Shown piece after piece: positions 1 to 6,667 of a stretch of 7,687 bases of DNA; position 1 is the stretch's first letter; every line of letters begins with the position of its first letter. This stretch comes from an uncultured Desulfurobacterium sp. (lineage in GTDB: Bacteria; Aquificota; Aquificia; Desulfurobacteriales; Desulfurobacteriaceae). The DNA is taken from positions 1 through 7,687 of the forward strand of contig CAJXJV010000057.1 of NCBI GenBank assembly GCA_913055135.1. The letters run 5' to 3'. Under the pieces are notes generated by a model. It did no database searches, had not been told where the DNA came from, and saw nothing but the letters and a program-made list of their open reading frames with translations. Made by a program: the position numbers and the translations under genes.

Positions 1-1
1 T

Positions 2-82
2 AGAAACAAAAAGGAAAGGAGAAGATATCTTGCAGAAAGAGCCTTAGAGGATATGAAAAGATGTTTAAGCTCTTTGTCTTGA
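2..82 (+). CDS. Possible C-terminal end of an upstream gene (partial)
   Basis: Frame 2 is open from the window edge to a TGA at 80-82 and reads as a charged, helix-like tail ([20 protein letters not shown] followed by CLSSLS). If real, this gene ends 22 bases inside the LysM gene that follows, so the two would be translationally coupled; a similar 23-base overlap occurs between nadD and pgk in this window. An alternative is frame 3, which reads [14 protein letters not shown] and stops at 45-47, just before the next gene. Too little is present to identify a family or to choose firmly between the frames. Confidence 0.35.
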   Translation, partial: RNKKERRRYLAERALEDMKRCLSSLS

Positions 83-1254
83 TTTTTTTTCTTTTGACGG
101 AAGTTGCTTTTTCGAAAGTTTACGAGATCAGGATTGTCAAGCACAAAGATACAAAAGAGGTAAATAGTCACAGTTTTATTGTCTATAAAGTAAAACCCGG
201 AGATACCCTTTCAGGAATAATGAGGAAATTTAGAATACCTCCAACTATGGTGGATACCATAGTGAATGTAAACAAAATAAAAAATCCCAACCTTATCTAT
301 GCTGGACAGAAACTCAAACTACCTGTTGGTATGAGAGATTCATCTCGGGGAATACCTGAGAAGATAGAAAGTTTTTTACCTGCAATCCGTATGCTCGGGG
401 GAAAAATAGACAAAAGCGGTGCTATATTCCTTAAGGGTGGAAGAGTGGATTTTAAAAAAAATCCAAAAATCTCTGTTAATGGTGAAGAGTACATCCTCGA
501 TTTCACCGATAGTTTGAATAGGGAGTTGAAGGAGGAGCTTGGAGCTATTGGAATAAAAGTAATAAAATTAGAAGAGTTAAAGAACTTACTGGAAGACATA
601 ATCAATTTAAATTTTGGAATTGCTGAAAAAAACGGAAAATTAGTTCTGGGAATGAAAGATGTGTTAATCTATAAGTACGATTATCTAAGTTATAACGTTT
701 CTACTGGAAACAGAATAGTTATAAACCTGAAAAGAGATACTCCTGTTGCTCTTGTTAACCTGTTGAAAGCCTATGGTGTAGAAGTTCTACAACCAGAAGG
801 AAAGGAACTTGAAGGAAAGGTAGGAGAACTAAGGATTCTTTCCGGTGGTGGGGTTGAAAGAATTGCGGAGTTGGTGAGAATTGTTACCGGGGAAAAAGGG
901 GTACTCAAGGATTCAGGAATTGAATTTCCTGAAAATCATCTGTTTGTAGCTTTTGATTTTGTTGATCCAGAAGAAAAGGTAAAATTAGAGCTTGAAGGGT
1001 ATAAGGTTGTAGTGCTTTCTGGAGATTTTATTCGTGATGTGGAAAAAATCTTTTCGTTGGTTCCTGTTGTTTACAAACGGGTGAATCTCGTTGTTGTAGA
1101 GCCACCAGGAAGTAATGGTGAACGTTCGAAATTTGAAATTCCGGGACTTTTGATCTCGACGGAAAGGAAAGATTGGTTTCTGATTGATTGTGTGGATAAA
1201 CCGGAGGAAATTCCTTATTTGAGGAGCAGAGGAGTAAATCTTATTATCTATTAA
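61..1254 (+). CDS. Exported LysM-domain protein with unknown repeated C-terminal region
   Basis: A 397-residue protein. Residues 1-18 ([18 protein letters not shown]) look like a signal peptide with likely cleavage after AFS and no lipobox Cys, so the product should be exported to the periplasm or envelope. Residues about 41-88 form one LysM module: [16 protein letters not shown], then the VNKIKNP and AGQKLKLP elements. LysM folds bind N-acetylglucosamine-containing glycans such as peptidoglycan. The remaining 300 residues match no family I recognise; I see no M23 HxH, NlpC/P60 Cys-His or amidase signature. They appear to contain four repeats of about 75 residues, each ending in a strand-helix-strand unit (145-170, 219-245, 295-319, 373-397). 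The ATG at 61 is preceded by GAGG at 47-50 and immediately begins the signal peptide, so the start is well supported. It is convergent with pgk. A cell-wall-associated, non-enzymatic role is inference. Confidence 0.8.
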   Translation: MFKLFVLIFFLLTEVAFSKVYEIRIVKHKDTKEVNSHSFIVYKVKPGDTLSGIMRKFRIPPTMVDTIVNVNKIKNPNLIYAGQKLKLPVGMRDSSRGIPEKIESFLPAIRMLGGKIDKSGAIFLKGGRVDFKKNPKISVNGEEYILDFTDSLNRELKEELGAIGIKVIKLEELKNLLEDIINLNFGIAEKNGKLVLGMKDVLIYKYDYLSYNVSTGNRIVINLKRDTPVALVNLLKAYGVEVLQPEGKELEGKVGELRILSGGGVERIAELVRIVTGEKGVLKDSGIEFPENHLFVAFDFVDPEEKVKLELEGYKVVVLSGDFIRDVEKIFSLVPVVYKRVNLVVVEPPGSNGERSKFEIPGLLISTERKDWFLIDCVDKPEEIPYLRSRGVNLIIY

Positions 1255-1262
1255 AACGTAAA

Positions 1263-1280
1263 GTCCCCCTTAAGGGGGAC
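1263..1280 (-). terminator. Perfect palindrome, probable pgk terminator (possibly bidirectional)
   Basis: GTCCCCCTTAAGGGGGAC is a perfect 18-bp inverted repeat that can fold as a 7-bp GC-rich stem with a TTAA loop. It lies exactly 8 bases from the stop of each convergent gene. On the minus strand it is followed by TTTACGTTTTAAT, a reasonable U-rich tract, so it best fits an intrinsic terminator for the proA-nadD-pgk cluster. On the plus strand it is followed by AGAAAAGATT with no U tract, so termination of the LysM transcript here is less certain. Confidence 0.65.
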
Positions 1281-1288
1281 AGAAAAGA

Positions 1289-2503
1289 TTACTCTTTGTC
1301 TGTTAGAGCCATAACGCCGGGGAGCTGCTTACCTGCGAGAAACTCTAAGAACGCACCACCGCCGGTTGAGACATGGTCTATTTGATGTTCAAGACCAAGC
1401 ATTTCAATAGCTGCAACGCTATCTCCACCACCAACAATTCTCAAAGCTTCGTTATGGGAAGCTACAATTTTTCCTACTTCCATAGTTCCATAGCTAAACT
1501 TTTCAAATTCAAAAACTCCCATTGGACCATTCCAGAGAATGGTCTTAGCGTCTGAGAGGGCTTCTTTGAAGAGCTCTACAGTTGCAGGACCAATATCGAG
1601 TCCCATCATGTCGTCTGGAATTTCTTTGTAGGTTGTTAGCTTTGCATGGGCTGTAGGAGAAAATTCATCAGCGTTGTTACTGTCAACAGGTAAGTAAAAC
1701 TTGACACCGTTTTTATTGGCTTTTTCCATTATCTCCCTTGCAGTGTCAAGAAGCTCTTCTTCAACAAGGGACTTTCCAACGTTATATCCAGCAGCTTTCA
1801 GAAACGTGTAGGCCATTCCACCACCAACTAACATCTTATCGACAATTTTCAGAAGGTTTTCTATTACCTCAAGCTTTCCAGATACCTTTGAACCCCCAAT
1901 TATCAGAACGAGAGGTCTCTCTGGATTATCAAGAGCTTTCTGAAGGTGCTTTATCTCCTTCTCAAGGAGAAATCCCGCAACTGCAACTTCTACATATTGG
2001 GCAATTCCATAAGTTGAAGCATGTTTTCTGTGGGCAGTTCCAAAGGCATCGTTTACGTAAATGTCTGCGAGTCTTGCAAGCTTTCTGGCAAACTCAGGAT
2101 CGTTCTTTGTCTCTTCTTTGTAAAACCTCACATTTTCAAGTAGCGCAACTTCACCACATTCGAGGTTATTAACTTCCCATTCAACCTCTTCACCGACACA
2201 ATCTGAAATAAACTTAACCTCTTTTTCAAGAAGTCTTGAAAGCCTATCTGCAACCGGCTTTAAAGTGAGCTTTGGATCCCATCCTTTTGGTCTATCAAGG
2301 TGGGAACATAGGATAACTTTTGCTTTGTGGTCTATTAGATAGTTGATGGTTGGAAGTGCTGCTCTAATTCTCTTGTCATTCTGGATAACACCGTTCTCAA
2401 TAGGAACGTTAAAGTCAACCCTTACAAAGACCTTCTTTCCTTCAAGTTCTGCTGGTGGAATGTCTCTGAGAGTCATTTTGTTAAACATCTTTCTGAAAGG
2501 CAT
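1289..2503 (-). CDS. pgk: Phosphoglycerate kinase
   Basis: Phosphoglycerate kinase transfers phosphate between 1,3-bisphosphoglycerate and ADP, giving 3-phosphoglycerate and ATP (the reverse in gluconeogenesis); it is cytosolic. At 404 residues it is full length. The family signature [11 protein letters not shown] is at 24-34 (Asp30 and Asn32 contact 3-phosphoglycerate), the expected catalytic Arg is Arg45 (NDKRIR), and Arg126 (LLENVRF) and Arg159 ([10 protein letters not shown]) match other basic-patch residues. The nucleotide side shows GGSKVSGK (203-210), LPVDSNNAD (271-279), GGGDSVAA (358-365) and [14 protein letters not shown] (379-392). One oddity is SHLDRP at 67-72 where the family usually has SHLGRP. 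The ATG at 2503 is chosen because of the perfect AAGGAGGTG site 8 bases upstream; starting instead at Met10 (MTLRDI) would give the length more typical of the family. It begins inside the 3' end of nadD and is the last gene of its cluster. Confidence 0.97.
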   Translation of the reverse strand: MPFRKMFNKMTLRDIPPAELEGKKVFVRVDFNVPIENGVIQNDKRIRAALPTINYLIDHKAKVILCSHLDRPKGWDPKLTLKPVADRLSRLLEKEVKFISDCVGEEVEWEVNNLECGEVALLENVRFYKEETKNDPEFARKLARLADIYVNDAFGTAHRKHASTYGIAQYVEVAVAGFLLEKEIKHLQKALDNPERPLVLIIGGSKVSGKLEVIENLLKIVDKMLVGGGMAYTFLKAAGYNVGKSLVEEELLDTAREIMEKANKNGVKFYLPVDSNNADEFSPTAHAKLTTYKEIPDDMMGLDIGPATVELFKEALSDAKTILWNGPMGVFEFEKFSYGTMEVGKIVASHNEALRIVGGGDSVAAIEMLGLEHQIDHVSTGGGAFLEFLAGKQLPGVMALTDKE

Positions 2504-3134
2504 TTTCCTGCCACCTCCTTAAAATTTCCTCTGATTTGTCTGTGAGAAAATACCGTATGCTTTTGCCTAATTTCAACCGATTTCTGATTTCTGTCGAGCA
2601 AATTTCTATCAGTCTGCCGCTATAAATGAGGACATCTATTTCATTAAGGATATTGCTATCAATCGGTTTTCCTTTGCTAACCTCTGAAAACTTAATTGGA
2701 TATCCTATTTTCTGAGCAATTTCTTTAACGTTGATTTTGTATCCAGGTCTCTTAATAACAATGACCTTTGTTAATCTCAAAATCTCTGTCGGTTCTTTCC
2801 AGCGGTGAAACGATTCAAACGAGTCCGCTCCCATTATGAAAACTGGTTTCTCTCTGTGGATTCTCCAGAATTCCCTTAACGTGTCAACGGTATAGGAAAT
2901 TCCCCCTTTCTTAATTTCATAATCCCAGACGGAAAATCCTTTTTCTCCTTCTATTGAAGCTTTAAGGAGCTCCAGACGGAGCTCTGGAGGCAAGAAAAGT
3001 TTATCCTTTAAAGGCTGCAGGTATGCTGGAACGAAAATAATTTCCTCAAATCCGAAAGTTTCAAGAATATCCCTTGCAATTATGAGATGACCAACATGAA
3101 CAGGGTTAAAACTTCCTCCAAAAAGGGCTTTCAA
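2481..3134 (-). CDS. nadD: Nicotinate-nucleotide adenylyltransferase
   Basis: NadD joins nicotinate mononucleotide and ATP to form deamido-NAD plus pyrophosphate, the penultimate step of NAD synthesis. From the TTG start at 3134 it is 217 residues, normal for the family. The N-terminus MKALFGGSFNPVHVGH carries the nucleotidyltransferase GGSFNP loop and the HxGH motif (13-16). GADSF (102-106) and RWKEP (111-115) follow, and STEIRNRL with GKSIRYFL (180-196) forms the C-terminal STxxR ATP-binding motif. An in-frame ATG at 3194 would add 20 residues (MDACSDLSENVEVVGREEEK) unlike NadD. I reject it because TTG puts the conserved sequence at residue 1, has GAAGAGG 5 bases upstream, and overlaps the stop of the preceding small gene as TTGA. 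The 3' end overlaps pgk by 23 bases. NadD next to proA is a common bacterial neighbourhood from memory; pgk downstream is less usual. Confidence 0.95.
   Translation of the reverse strand: MKALFGGSFNPVHVGHLIIARDILETFGFEEIIFVPAYLQPLKDKLFLPPELRLELLKASIEGEKGFSVWDYEIKKGGISYTVDTLREFWRIHREKPVFIMGADSFESFHRWKEPTEILRLTKVIVIKRPGYKINVKEIAQKIGYPIKFSEVSKGKPIDSNILNEIDVLIYSGRLIEICSTEIRNRLKLGKSIRYFLTDKSEEILRRWQENAFQKDV
2512..2520 (-). promoter_or_regulatory. Perfect Shine-Dalgarno site of pgk, inside nadD
   Basis: AAGGAGGTG on the minus strand is a full match to the anti-Shine-Dalgarno sequence, 8 bases before the pgk ATG at 2503. It is embedded in the last codons of nadD (the RRWQ stretch). It decides the pgk start and suggests that translation of pgk initiates strongly on its own despite overlapping nadD by 23 bases. 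Confidence 0.8.
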
Positions 3135-3268
3135 CTTTTCCTCTTCCCTCCCCACAACTTCAACATTTTCTGAAAGATCGCTACAAGCGTCCACACAATC
3201 GTAACAACGAAGAAAAACCAGAAAAAGAAAGTTCCAATTTCAGGTTTTGAAATCAAATCTCGCTCCAA
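3131..3268 (-). CDS. Small single-pass membrane protein, not recognised
   Basis: A 45-codon ORF, too short for many gene callers, fills the gap between proA and nadD. It reads MERDLISKPEIGTFF (TTG read as Met) and continues through one strongly hydrophobic segment at residues about 12-32 (GTFFFWFFFVVTIVWTLVAIF) to a basic tail, QKMLKLWGGKRKS. The positive-inside rule predicts the N-terminus outside and the C-terminus in the cytoplasm. The TTG at 3268 directly abuts the proA TAA, but its AAGGGAG site is very close; the in-frame TTG at 3256, with GGAG 6 bases upstream, is an equally good or better start and gives 41 residues. The stop TGA (3133-3131) overlaps the nadD TTG start as TTGA, an arrangement typical of coupled operon genes. 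Coding status is inferred from this packing and the clean membrane-protein composition. I know no family or function for it. Confidence 0.65.
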   Translation of the reverse strand: MERDLISKPEIGTFFFWFFFVVTIVWTLVAIFQKMLKLWGGKRKS

Positions 3269-4516
3269 TTACTCCCTTATTTGTCCATCTCCAAAGATAA
3301 TGTACTTAGGAATTGTTAGATCCTCAAGTCCCATTGGACCTCTAACGTGAACTTTATCGGTTGAGATTCCCATCTCTGCACCAAGCCCGAAGACGTTACC
3401 ATCTGTAAACCTTGTAGAAGCATTTATATAGACTGCTGCTGAATCAACTCTGTTTAGAAACTTCATTCCGTTTGTGTAGTTTTCCGTAACGATTGCATCG
3501 CTGTGGTGGGAACCGTAGGTGTTAATGTGGTCAATAGCTTCATCAAGAGAGTCAACAACTTTGACTGCAAGGATGAGGTCGAGATATTCAGCGTACCAGT
3601 CATCCTCTGTTGCGGGTTTAATGTAGTCCGGATCGTAGCTGCGTGTCCTCTCACAACCCCTCAGTTCTACTTTGACTTTTTTGAACATATCAATCATCGC
3701 TGGAAGAAACGCATCGGCAATTGCTGAATGAACCAGCATTGTTTCCATTGCATTACAGACACCAGGTCTTTGAACCTTCGCATTGAAGCAGATATTCCAT
3801 GCTTTCTCAAGGTCTGCAAACTCATCCACAAAAACGTGGCAGACACCTTTGTAGTGTTTGATTACTGGCATCCTTGCATTTTCTGCAACGAACCTGATGA
3901 GTCCCTCTCCACCCCTTGGGATGATTACATCTATATATTCATCAAGCTGAAGCATTTCCTTGACTGCAGAGCGGTCTGTTGTGTCGATGAATTGAATCGC
4001 TCCTTCTGGAAAGCCCTCTGAAGCTGCTGCCTCTTTCAGGATGTTTACAAGAACCCTGTTTGAGTTTATGGCTTCGGAACCGCCTTTCAGGATAACAGCA
4101 TTGGAGCTCTTTATACAGAGAGAAGCAGCCTCAACTGTTACGTTAGGTCTTGATTCGTAGATAATTCCAACAACCCCAAGTGGAACTCTCATCTTTCCAA
4201 TTTTAAGACCGTTGGGTCTCTTCCACATCTTTATAACTTCACCAACCGGGTCATTCAAAGAAGCAACGTCATGTAGAACCTGAATCATTCCATTAATTCT
4301 TTTTTCGTTGAGAAGAAGCCTATCGAGCATTGCTTTTGAAAGTCCCTTTTCCTCTCCAGCAATGAGGTCTTTCTGGTTTTCTTTCTCAATTAAATCCTGT
4401 TTTTCTTTTATCAGTTCTGCCGCTTTTTTCAGTGTCCTGTCCTTGATTTCTGTTGAAATATCAATTAGTTTGTAACTAACTTCTTTTGCTGCTTTTGCTA
4501 TCTCCTTAACATTCAT
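3269..4516 (-). CDS. proA: Glutamate-5-semialdehyde dehydrogenase (gamma-glutamyl phosphate reductase)
   Basis: ProA reduces gamma-glutamyl phosphate with NADPH to glutamate-5-semialdehyde, the second step of proline synthesis from glutamate, in the cytosol. At 415 residues it is full length and collinear with the family. Visible landmarks are VPLGVVGIIYESRPNVT (111-127), the cofactor-side KGGSEAINSN (144-153), the IPRGGEGLI loop (199-207), VIKHYKGVCHVFVDE (218-232), the catalytic Cys254 in QRPGVCNAMET, NTYGSHHSDAIVT (332-344) and the C-terminal HVRGPMGLE (390-398). The ATG at 4516 has GGGAGG ending 7 bases upstream. It is the first gene of the minus-strand cluster and is divergent from the OmpA-family gene. 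No proB (glutamate 5-kinase) lies in this window, so the partner enzyme must be encoded elsewhere. Confidence 0.97.
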   Translation of the reverse strand: MNVKEIAKAAKEVSYKLIDISTEIKDRTLKKAAELIKEKQDLIEKENQKDLIAGEEKGLSKAMLDRLLLNEKRINGMIQVLHDVASLNDPVGEVIKMWKRPNGLKIGKMRVPLGVVGIIYESRPNVTVEAASLCIKSSNAVILKGGSEAINSNRVLVNILKEAAASEGFPEGAIQFIDTTDRSAVKEMLQLDEYIDVIIPRGGEGLIRFVAENARMPVIKHYKGVCHVFVDEFADLEKAWNICFNAKVQRPGVCNAMETMLVHSAIADAFLPAMIDMFKKVKVELRGCERTRSYDPDYIKPATEDDWYAEYLDLILAVKVVDSLDEAIDHINTYGSHHSDAIVTENYTNGMKFLNRVDSAAVYINASTRFTDGNVFGLGAEMGISTDKVHVRGPMGLEDLTIPKYIIFGDGQIRE

Positions 4517-4543
4517 TGATATCCTCCCAATAAGGTTTTAAAT
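4516..4543 (+). promoter_or_regulatory. Candidate sigma-70-type promoter for the ompA-miaB cluster
   Basis: In the 57-bp divergent gap, TTGATA (4516-4521) and TTAAAT (4538-4543) are spaced by 16 bases. This predicts a transcript start near 4550, with the AAGGGGG ribosome binding site at 4562-4568 in the leader. The match is modest (5/6 and 4/6), and the -35 box touches the proA start codon, so the two divergent genes may interfere with or share control. I could not assign a convincing promoter for proA in the same gap. Confidence 0.3.
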
Positions 4544-4573
4544 TCAGACGTGAACATTTTGAAGGGGGTAATT

Positions 4574-5308
4574 ATGAGAAAAATTTTAGCATTATTTACC
4601 GTATCGGCACTCCTTCTTGGCGGTTGTGTAACCACACAGCAGGGACAAACCAGTAAAACAGCCACAGGTGCTGCTATTGGGGCTGTTGCTGGAGGAGTTT
4701 TAGGAGCTGCAACAGGTCCTAAGGGCGCCAATAAGGGAAAGCGAGTTTTAATTGGAGCAGTAGCAGGTGCCATAATAGGTGGAACCATCGGTTACATTCT
4801 CGACCAGCAGGCAAAACAGATGGGAGAAGATCTTGGAGTTAAACCGATTGACAATACCAATCCAGAAGCTCCACAAGTTACAGGAGCTCCCATTACAGAA
4901 AGTAAACCTGTTGCCGTCGTAAAAGAACCAAATAGAGTAAGAGTTGTCCTGAAAGATTCTCTCCTCTTTGACCTCAACAGTTATCAGTTAAAACCGGAAG
5001 CAAGAGAAACACTAAGAAGACTTGCAAGAACACTTTCTCAAAATCCTGATAATGTAATTGTCGTTGCTGGATTTACCGATAGCACAGGTTCTTTTGATTA
5101 CAACATTAAACTTTCTGAAAAGAGAGCAGAAAGTGTTAAGAATGAGCTTGTTTTGAACGGTGTTGATCCTACAAGAGTTCTCATCTTCGGATGTGGACCT
5201 AAGAAACCGATAGCTCCAAACAACACTCCTGAGGGAAGATCTCTCAACAGAAGGGTAGAGATCTTAGTTTATCCAAAGGGTGTGACAATACCACATCCGT
5301 GTAATTGA
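4574..5308 (+). CDS. OmpA-family peptidoglycan-binding lipoprotein with glycine zipper
   Basis: A 244-residue lipoprotein. MRKILALFTVSALLLGGC is a lipoprotein signal peptide with lipobox LGGC, so Cys18 should be acylated and the protein anchored in a membrane, probably the outer one. Residues about 31-78 form a Gly/Ala-rich glycine-zipper pair (TGAAIGAVAGGVLGAATG and LIGAVAGAIIGGTIGYILD), like those of 17-kDa-antigen/SlyB-type proteins. Residues about 120-236 are an OmpA C-terminal domain: FDLNSYQLKPEA, GFTDSTG, YNIKLSEKRAESV and NTPEGRSLNRRVEI. Asp169 and Arg184 match the residues that hold diaminopimelate of peptidoglycan in this family. Cys207 and Cys243 could form a disulfide. I chose the ATG at 4574 because AAGGGGG lies 5 bases upstream and the signal peptide begins there; an in-frame GTG at 4550 would add eight residues with poorer support. 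It lies 27 bp before miaB. It is a Pal-like envelope tether, but not a certain Pal orthologue. Confidence 0.9.
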   Translation: MRKILALFTVSALLLGGCVTTQQGQTSKTATGAAIGAVAGGVLGAATGPKGANKGKRVLIGAVAGAIIGGTIGYILDQQAKQMGEDLGVKPIDNTNPEAPQVTGAPITESKPVAVVKEPNRVRVVLKDSLLFDLNSYQLKPEARETLRRLARTLSQNPDNVIVVAGFTDSTGSFDYNIKLSEKRAESVKNELVLNGVDPTRVLIFGCGPKKPIAPNNTPEGRSLNRRVEILVYPKGVTIPHPCN

Positions 5309-5335
5309 GAATAGATTTAAGAGGCAAGGAGACAG

Positions 5336-6667
5336 ATGAAGAAGTTCTACATAAAAACCTTTGGCTGTCAGATGAACGTTAACGATTCTGAGAAAATAGC
5401 GGGTATTTTGAGAGATCTCGGTTATGAAAAAGCCGGGTCTCCAGAAGAGGCTGATGTAATCATTGTTAACACATGTTCAGTTAGGGCAAAGCCAGATAAC
5501 AAGGCTTACAGCTTTATCGGGAACCTGAAGAGGATAAAGAAAGAAAAACCGGATACTATTATTGCCGTTGGTGGATGTGTTCCTCAAAAAGAGAAAAAAT
5601 CAATACTCAGATTTGAACACGTTGATCTTGTCTTCGGAACGTTTAACTTTATGAAGATTGACGAACTAATTGAAAGGGCAAGAAAGGAAAGGGTTGTTGA
5701 AGTTTTAAATTCCAAAATACGCGAGGAAGATAGAGTTCCATTAATAGATAGCTACCTTGAAAACGTTTGCGTTGCCTACGTTACAGTTCAAAGAGGCTGT
5801 AACAGGTTCTGTACCTACTGTATTGTTCCATTTACAAGAGGAAGAGAAAGAAGTGTAAAGCCAGAGCTCGTTGTTCAAGAAGTAAAAAGGCTTGCAGAAA
5901 GGGGAGTAAAAGAGGTTCATCTCCTTGGTCAAAATGTCGATTTCTACAACTATGAGGGAACAGACCTTGCAGACCTTCTCTACATGGTTTCAGAAGTTGA
6001 GGGTATTGAAAGGATTAGATTTACAACTTCACATCCTTGTGGTTTTAGCAGAAAGATAGTTGAAGCTATGAGGGATATAGAAAAGGTCTGTCCGTATGTC
6101 CACCTTCCGCCCCAAAGTGGTTCAAACAGAATCTTAGAGAAAATGAACAGAGGTTATACGAAAGAAGAGTATATTGAAAAGGTGATGATGCTTAAAGAAG
6201 AAGTTCCCGAGGTTGCCCTTTCTGGAGACTTTATTGTTGGATTTCCTACGGAAACTGTAGAAGATTTTGAAGAAACTCTTTCACTTGTGGAAACTTGCGT
6301 TTTTGACCAAGGATTTGTTTTTGAATATTCGCCAAGACCTTTTACTAAAGCTTCCACTTTCAAAGATGATGTTCCAAAAGAAGAAAAGAATAGAAGACTT
6401 CAGGAACTCCAGAACCTTCTCAAAACTCAAGCTGAAGAAAAAAACAGAAAAAGACTTGGCAAGGTAGAGGAAGTACTTGTGGAAGGCTGGAGTCCTAAAG
6501 GAAAAGAGCTCTCTGGAAGAACGAGAGATAACAAACTGGTTGTTTTTGATGGAGATGAAAGCTTGATTGGAGAATTTGTTGACATTGAAATAACAGAAAC
6601 TTCTCCTTTCTTTTTGAAAGGGAAAGTTTTAGAAAGAGTAGAAAGTATTTTGGCGAGGAAAGGATGA
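5336..6667 (+). CDS. miaB: tRNA-2-methylthio-N6-isopentenyladenosine synthase MiaB
   Basis: MiaB is a radical-SAM methylthiotransferase that adds a methylthio group to i6A37 of tRNAs reading U-starting codons. At 443 residues it is typical. The N-terminal UPF0004 domain holds the auxiliary iron-sulfur cluster cysteines: Cys11 (TFGCQMN), Cys47 (NTCSVR) and Cys81 (GGCVPQ). The radical-SAM CxxxCxxC is Cys155, Cys159 and Cys162 in RGCNRFCTYCIVPFTRGRER. PPQSGSNRILEKMNRGYT (258-275) and SGDFIVGFPTET (296-307) are further family blocks. The C-terminal region, about 373-436, is the TRAM RNA-binding domain. The RCNxFCTYC-type context and TRGRER favour MiaB over RimO or MtaB, though this is by eye. The ATG at 5336 follows AAGGAG by 4 bases. 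The stop overlaps the next gene as ATGA, so the two are probably coupled. MiaA, which makes the i6A substrate, is not in the window. Confidence 0.96.
   Translation: MKKFYIKTFGCQMNVNDSEKIAGILRDLGYEKAGSPEEADVIIVNTCSVRAKPDNKAYSFIGNLKRIKKEKPDTIIAVGGCVPQKEKKSILRFEHVDLVFGTFNFMKIDELIERARKERVVEVLNSKIREEDRVPLIDSYLENVCVAYVTVQRGCNRFCTYCIVPFTRGRERSVKPELVVQEVKRLAERGVKEVHLLGQNVDFYNYEGTDLADLLYMVSEVEGIERIRFTTSHPCGFSRKIVEAMRDIEKVCPYVHLPPQSGSNRILEKMNRGYTKEEYIEKVMMLKEEVPEVALSGDFIVGFPTETVEDFEETLSLVETCVFDQGFVFEYSPRPFTKASTFKDDVPKEEKNRRLQELQNLLKTQAEEKNRKRLGKVEEVLVEGWSPKGKELSGRTRDNKLVVFDGDESLIGEFVDIEITETSPFFLKGKVLERVESILARKG

Noticed and set aside
1738..2172. 144-residue plus-strand open frame opposite pgk
   Set aside because: It lies wholly within pgk on the other strand, has a Gln/Leu/His-rich composition unlike the real genes here, and matches no family; pgk is certain.
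3503..4021. Two plus-strand open frames (74 and 97 residues) opposite proA
   Set aside because: Both are antisense to the conserved part of proA and have a Cys/His/Phe-rich composition typical of shadow frames.
4550..4573. GTG start at 4550 for the OmpA-family lipoprotein
   Set aside because: It has no ribosome site, would lie at the predicted transcript start, and places eight extra residues before a standard lipoprotein signal; ATG 4574 has AAGGGGG upstream.
4513..4788. 91-residue minus-strand frame rich in Pro and Ala over the start of the OmpA-family gene
   Set aside because: It is the antisense reading of the Gly/Ala-rich zipper region, and the lipoprotein on the plus strand is well supported.
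6267..6467. 66-residue plus-strand frame inside miaB
   Set aside because: It is a Lys/Leu-rich alternative frame within conserved MiaB sequence, with no independent support.
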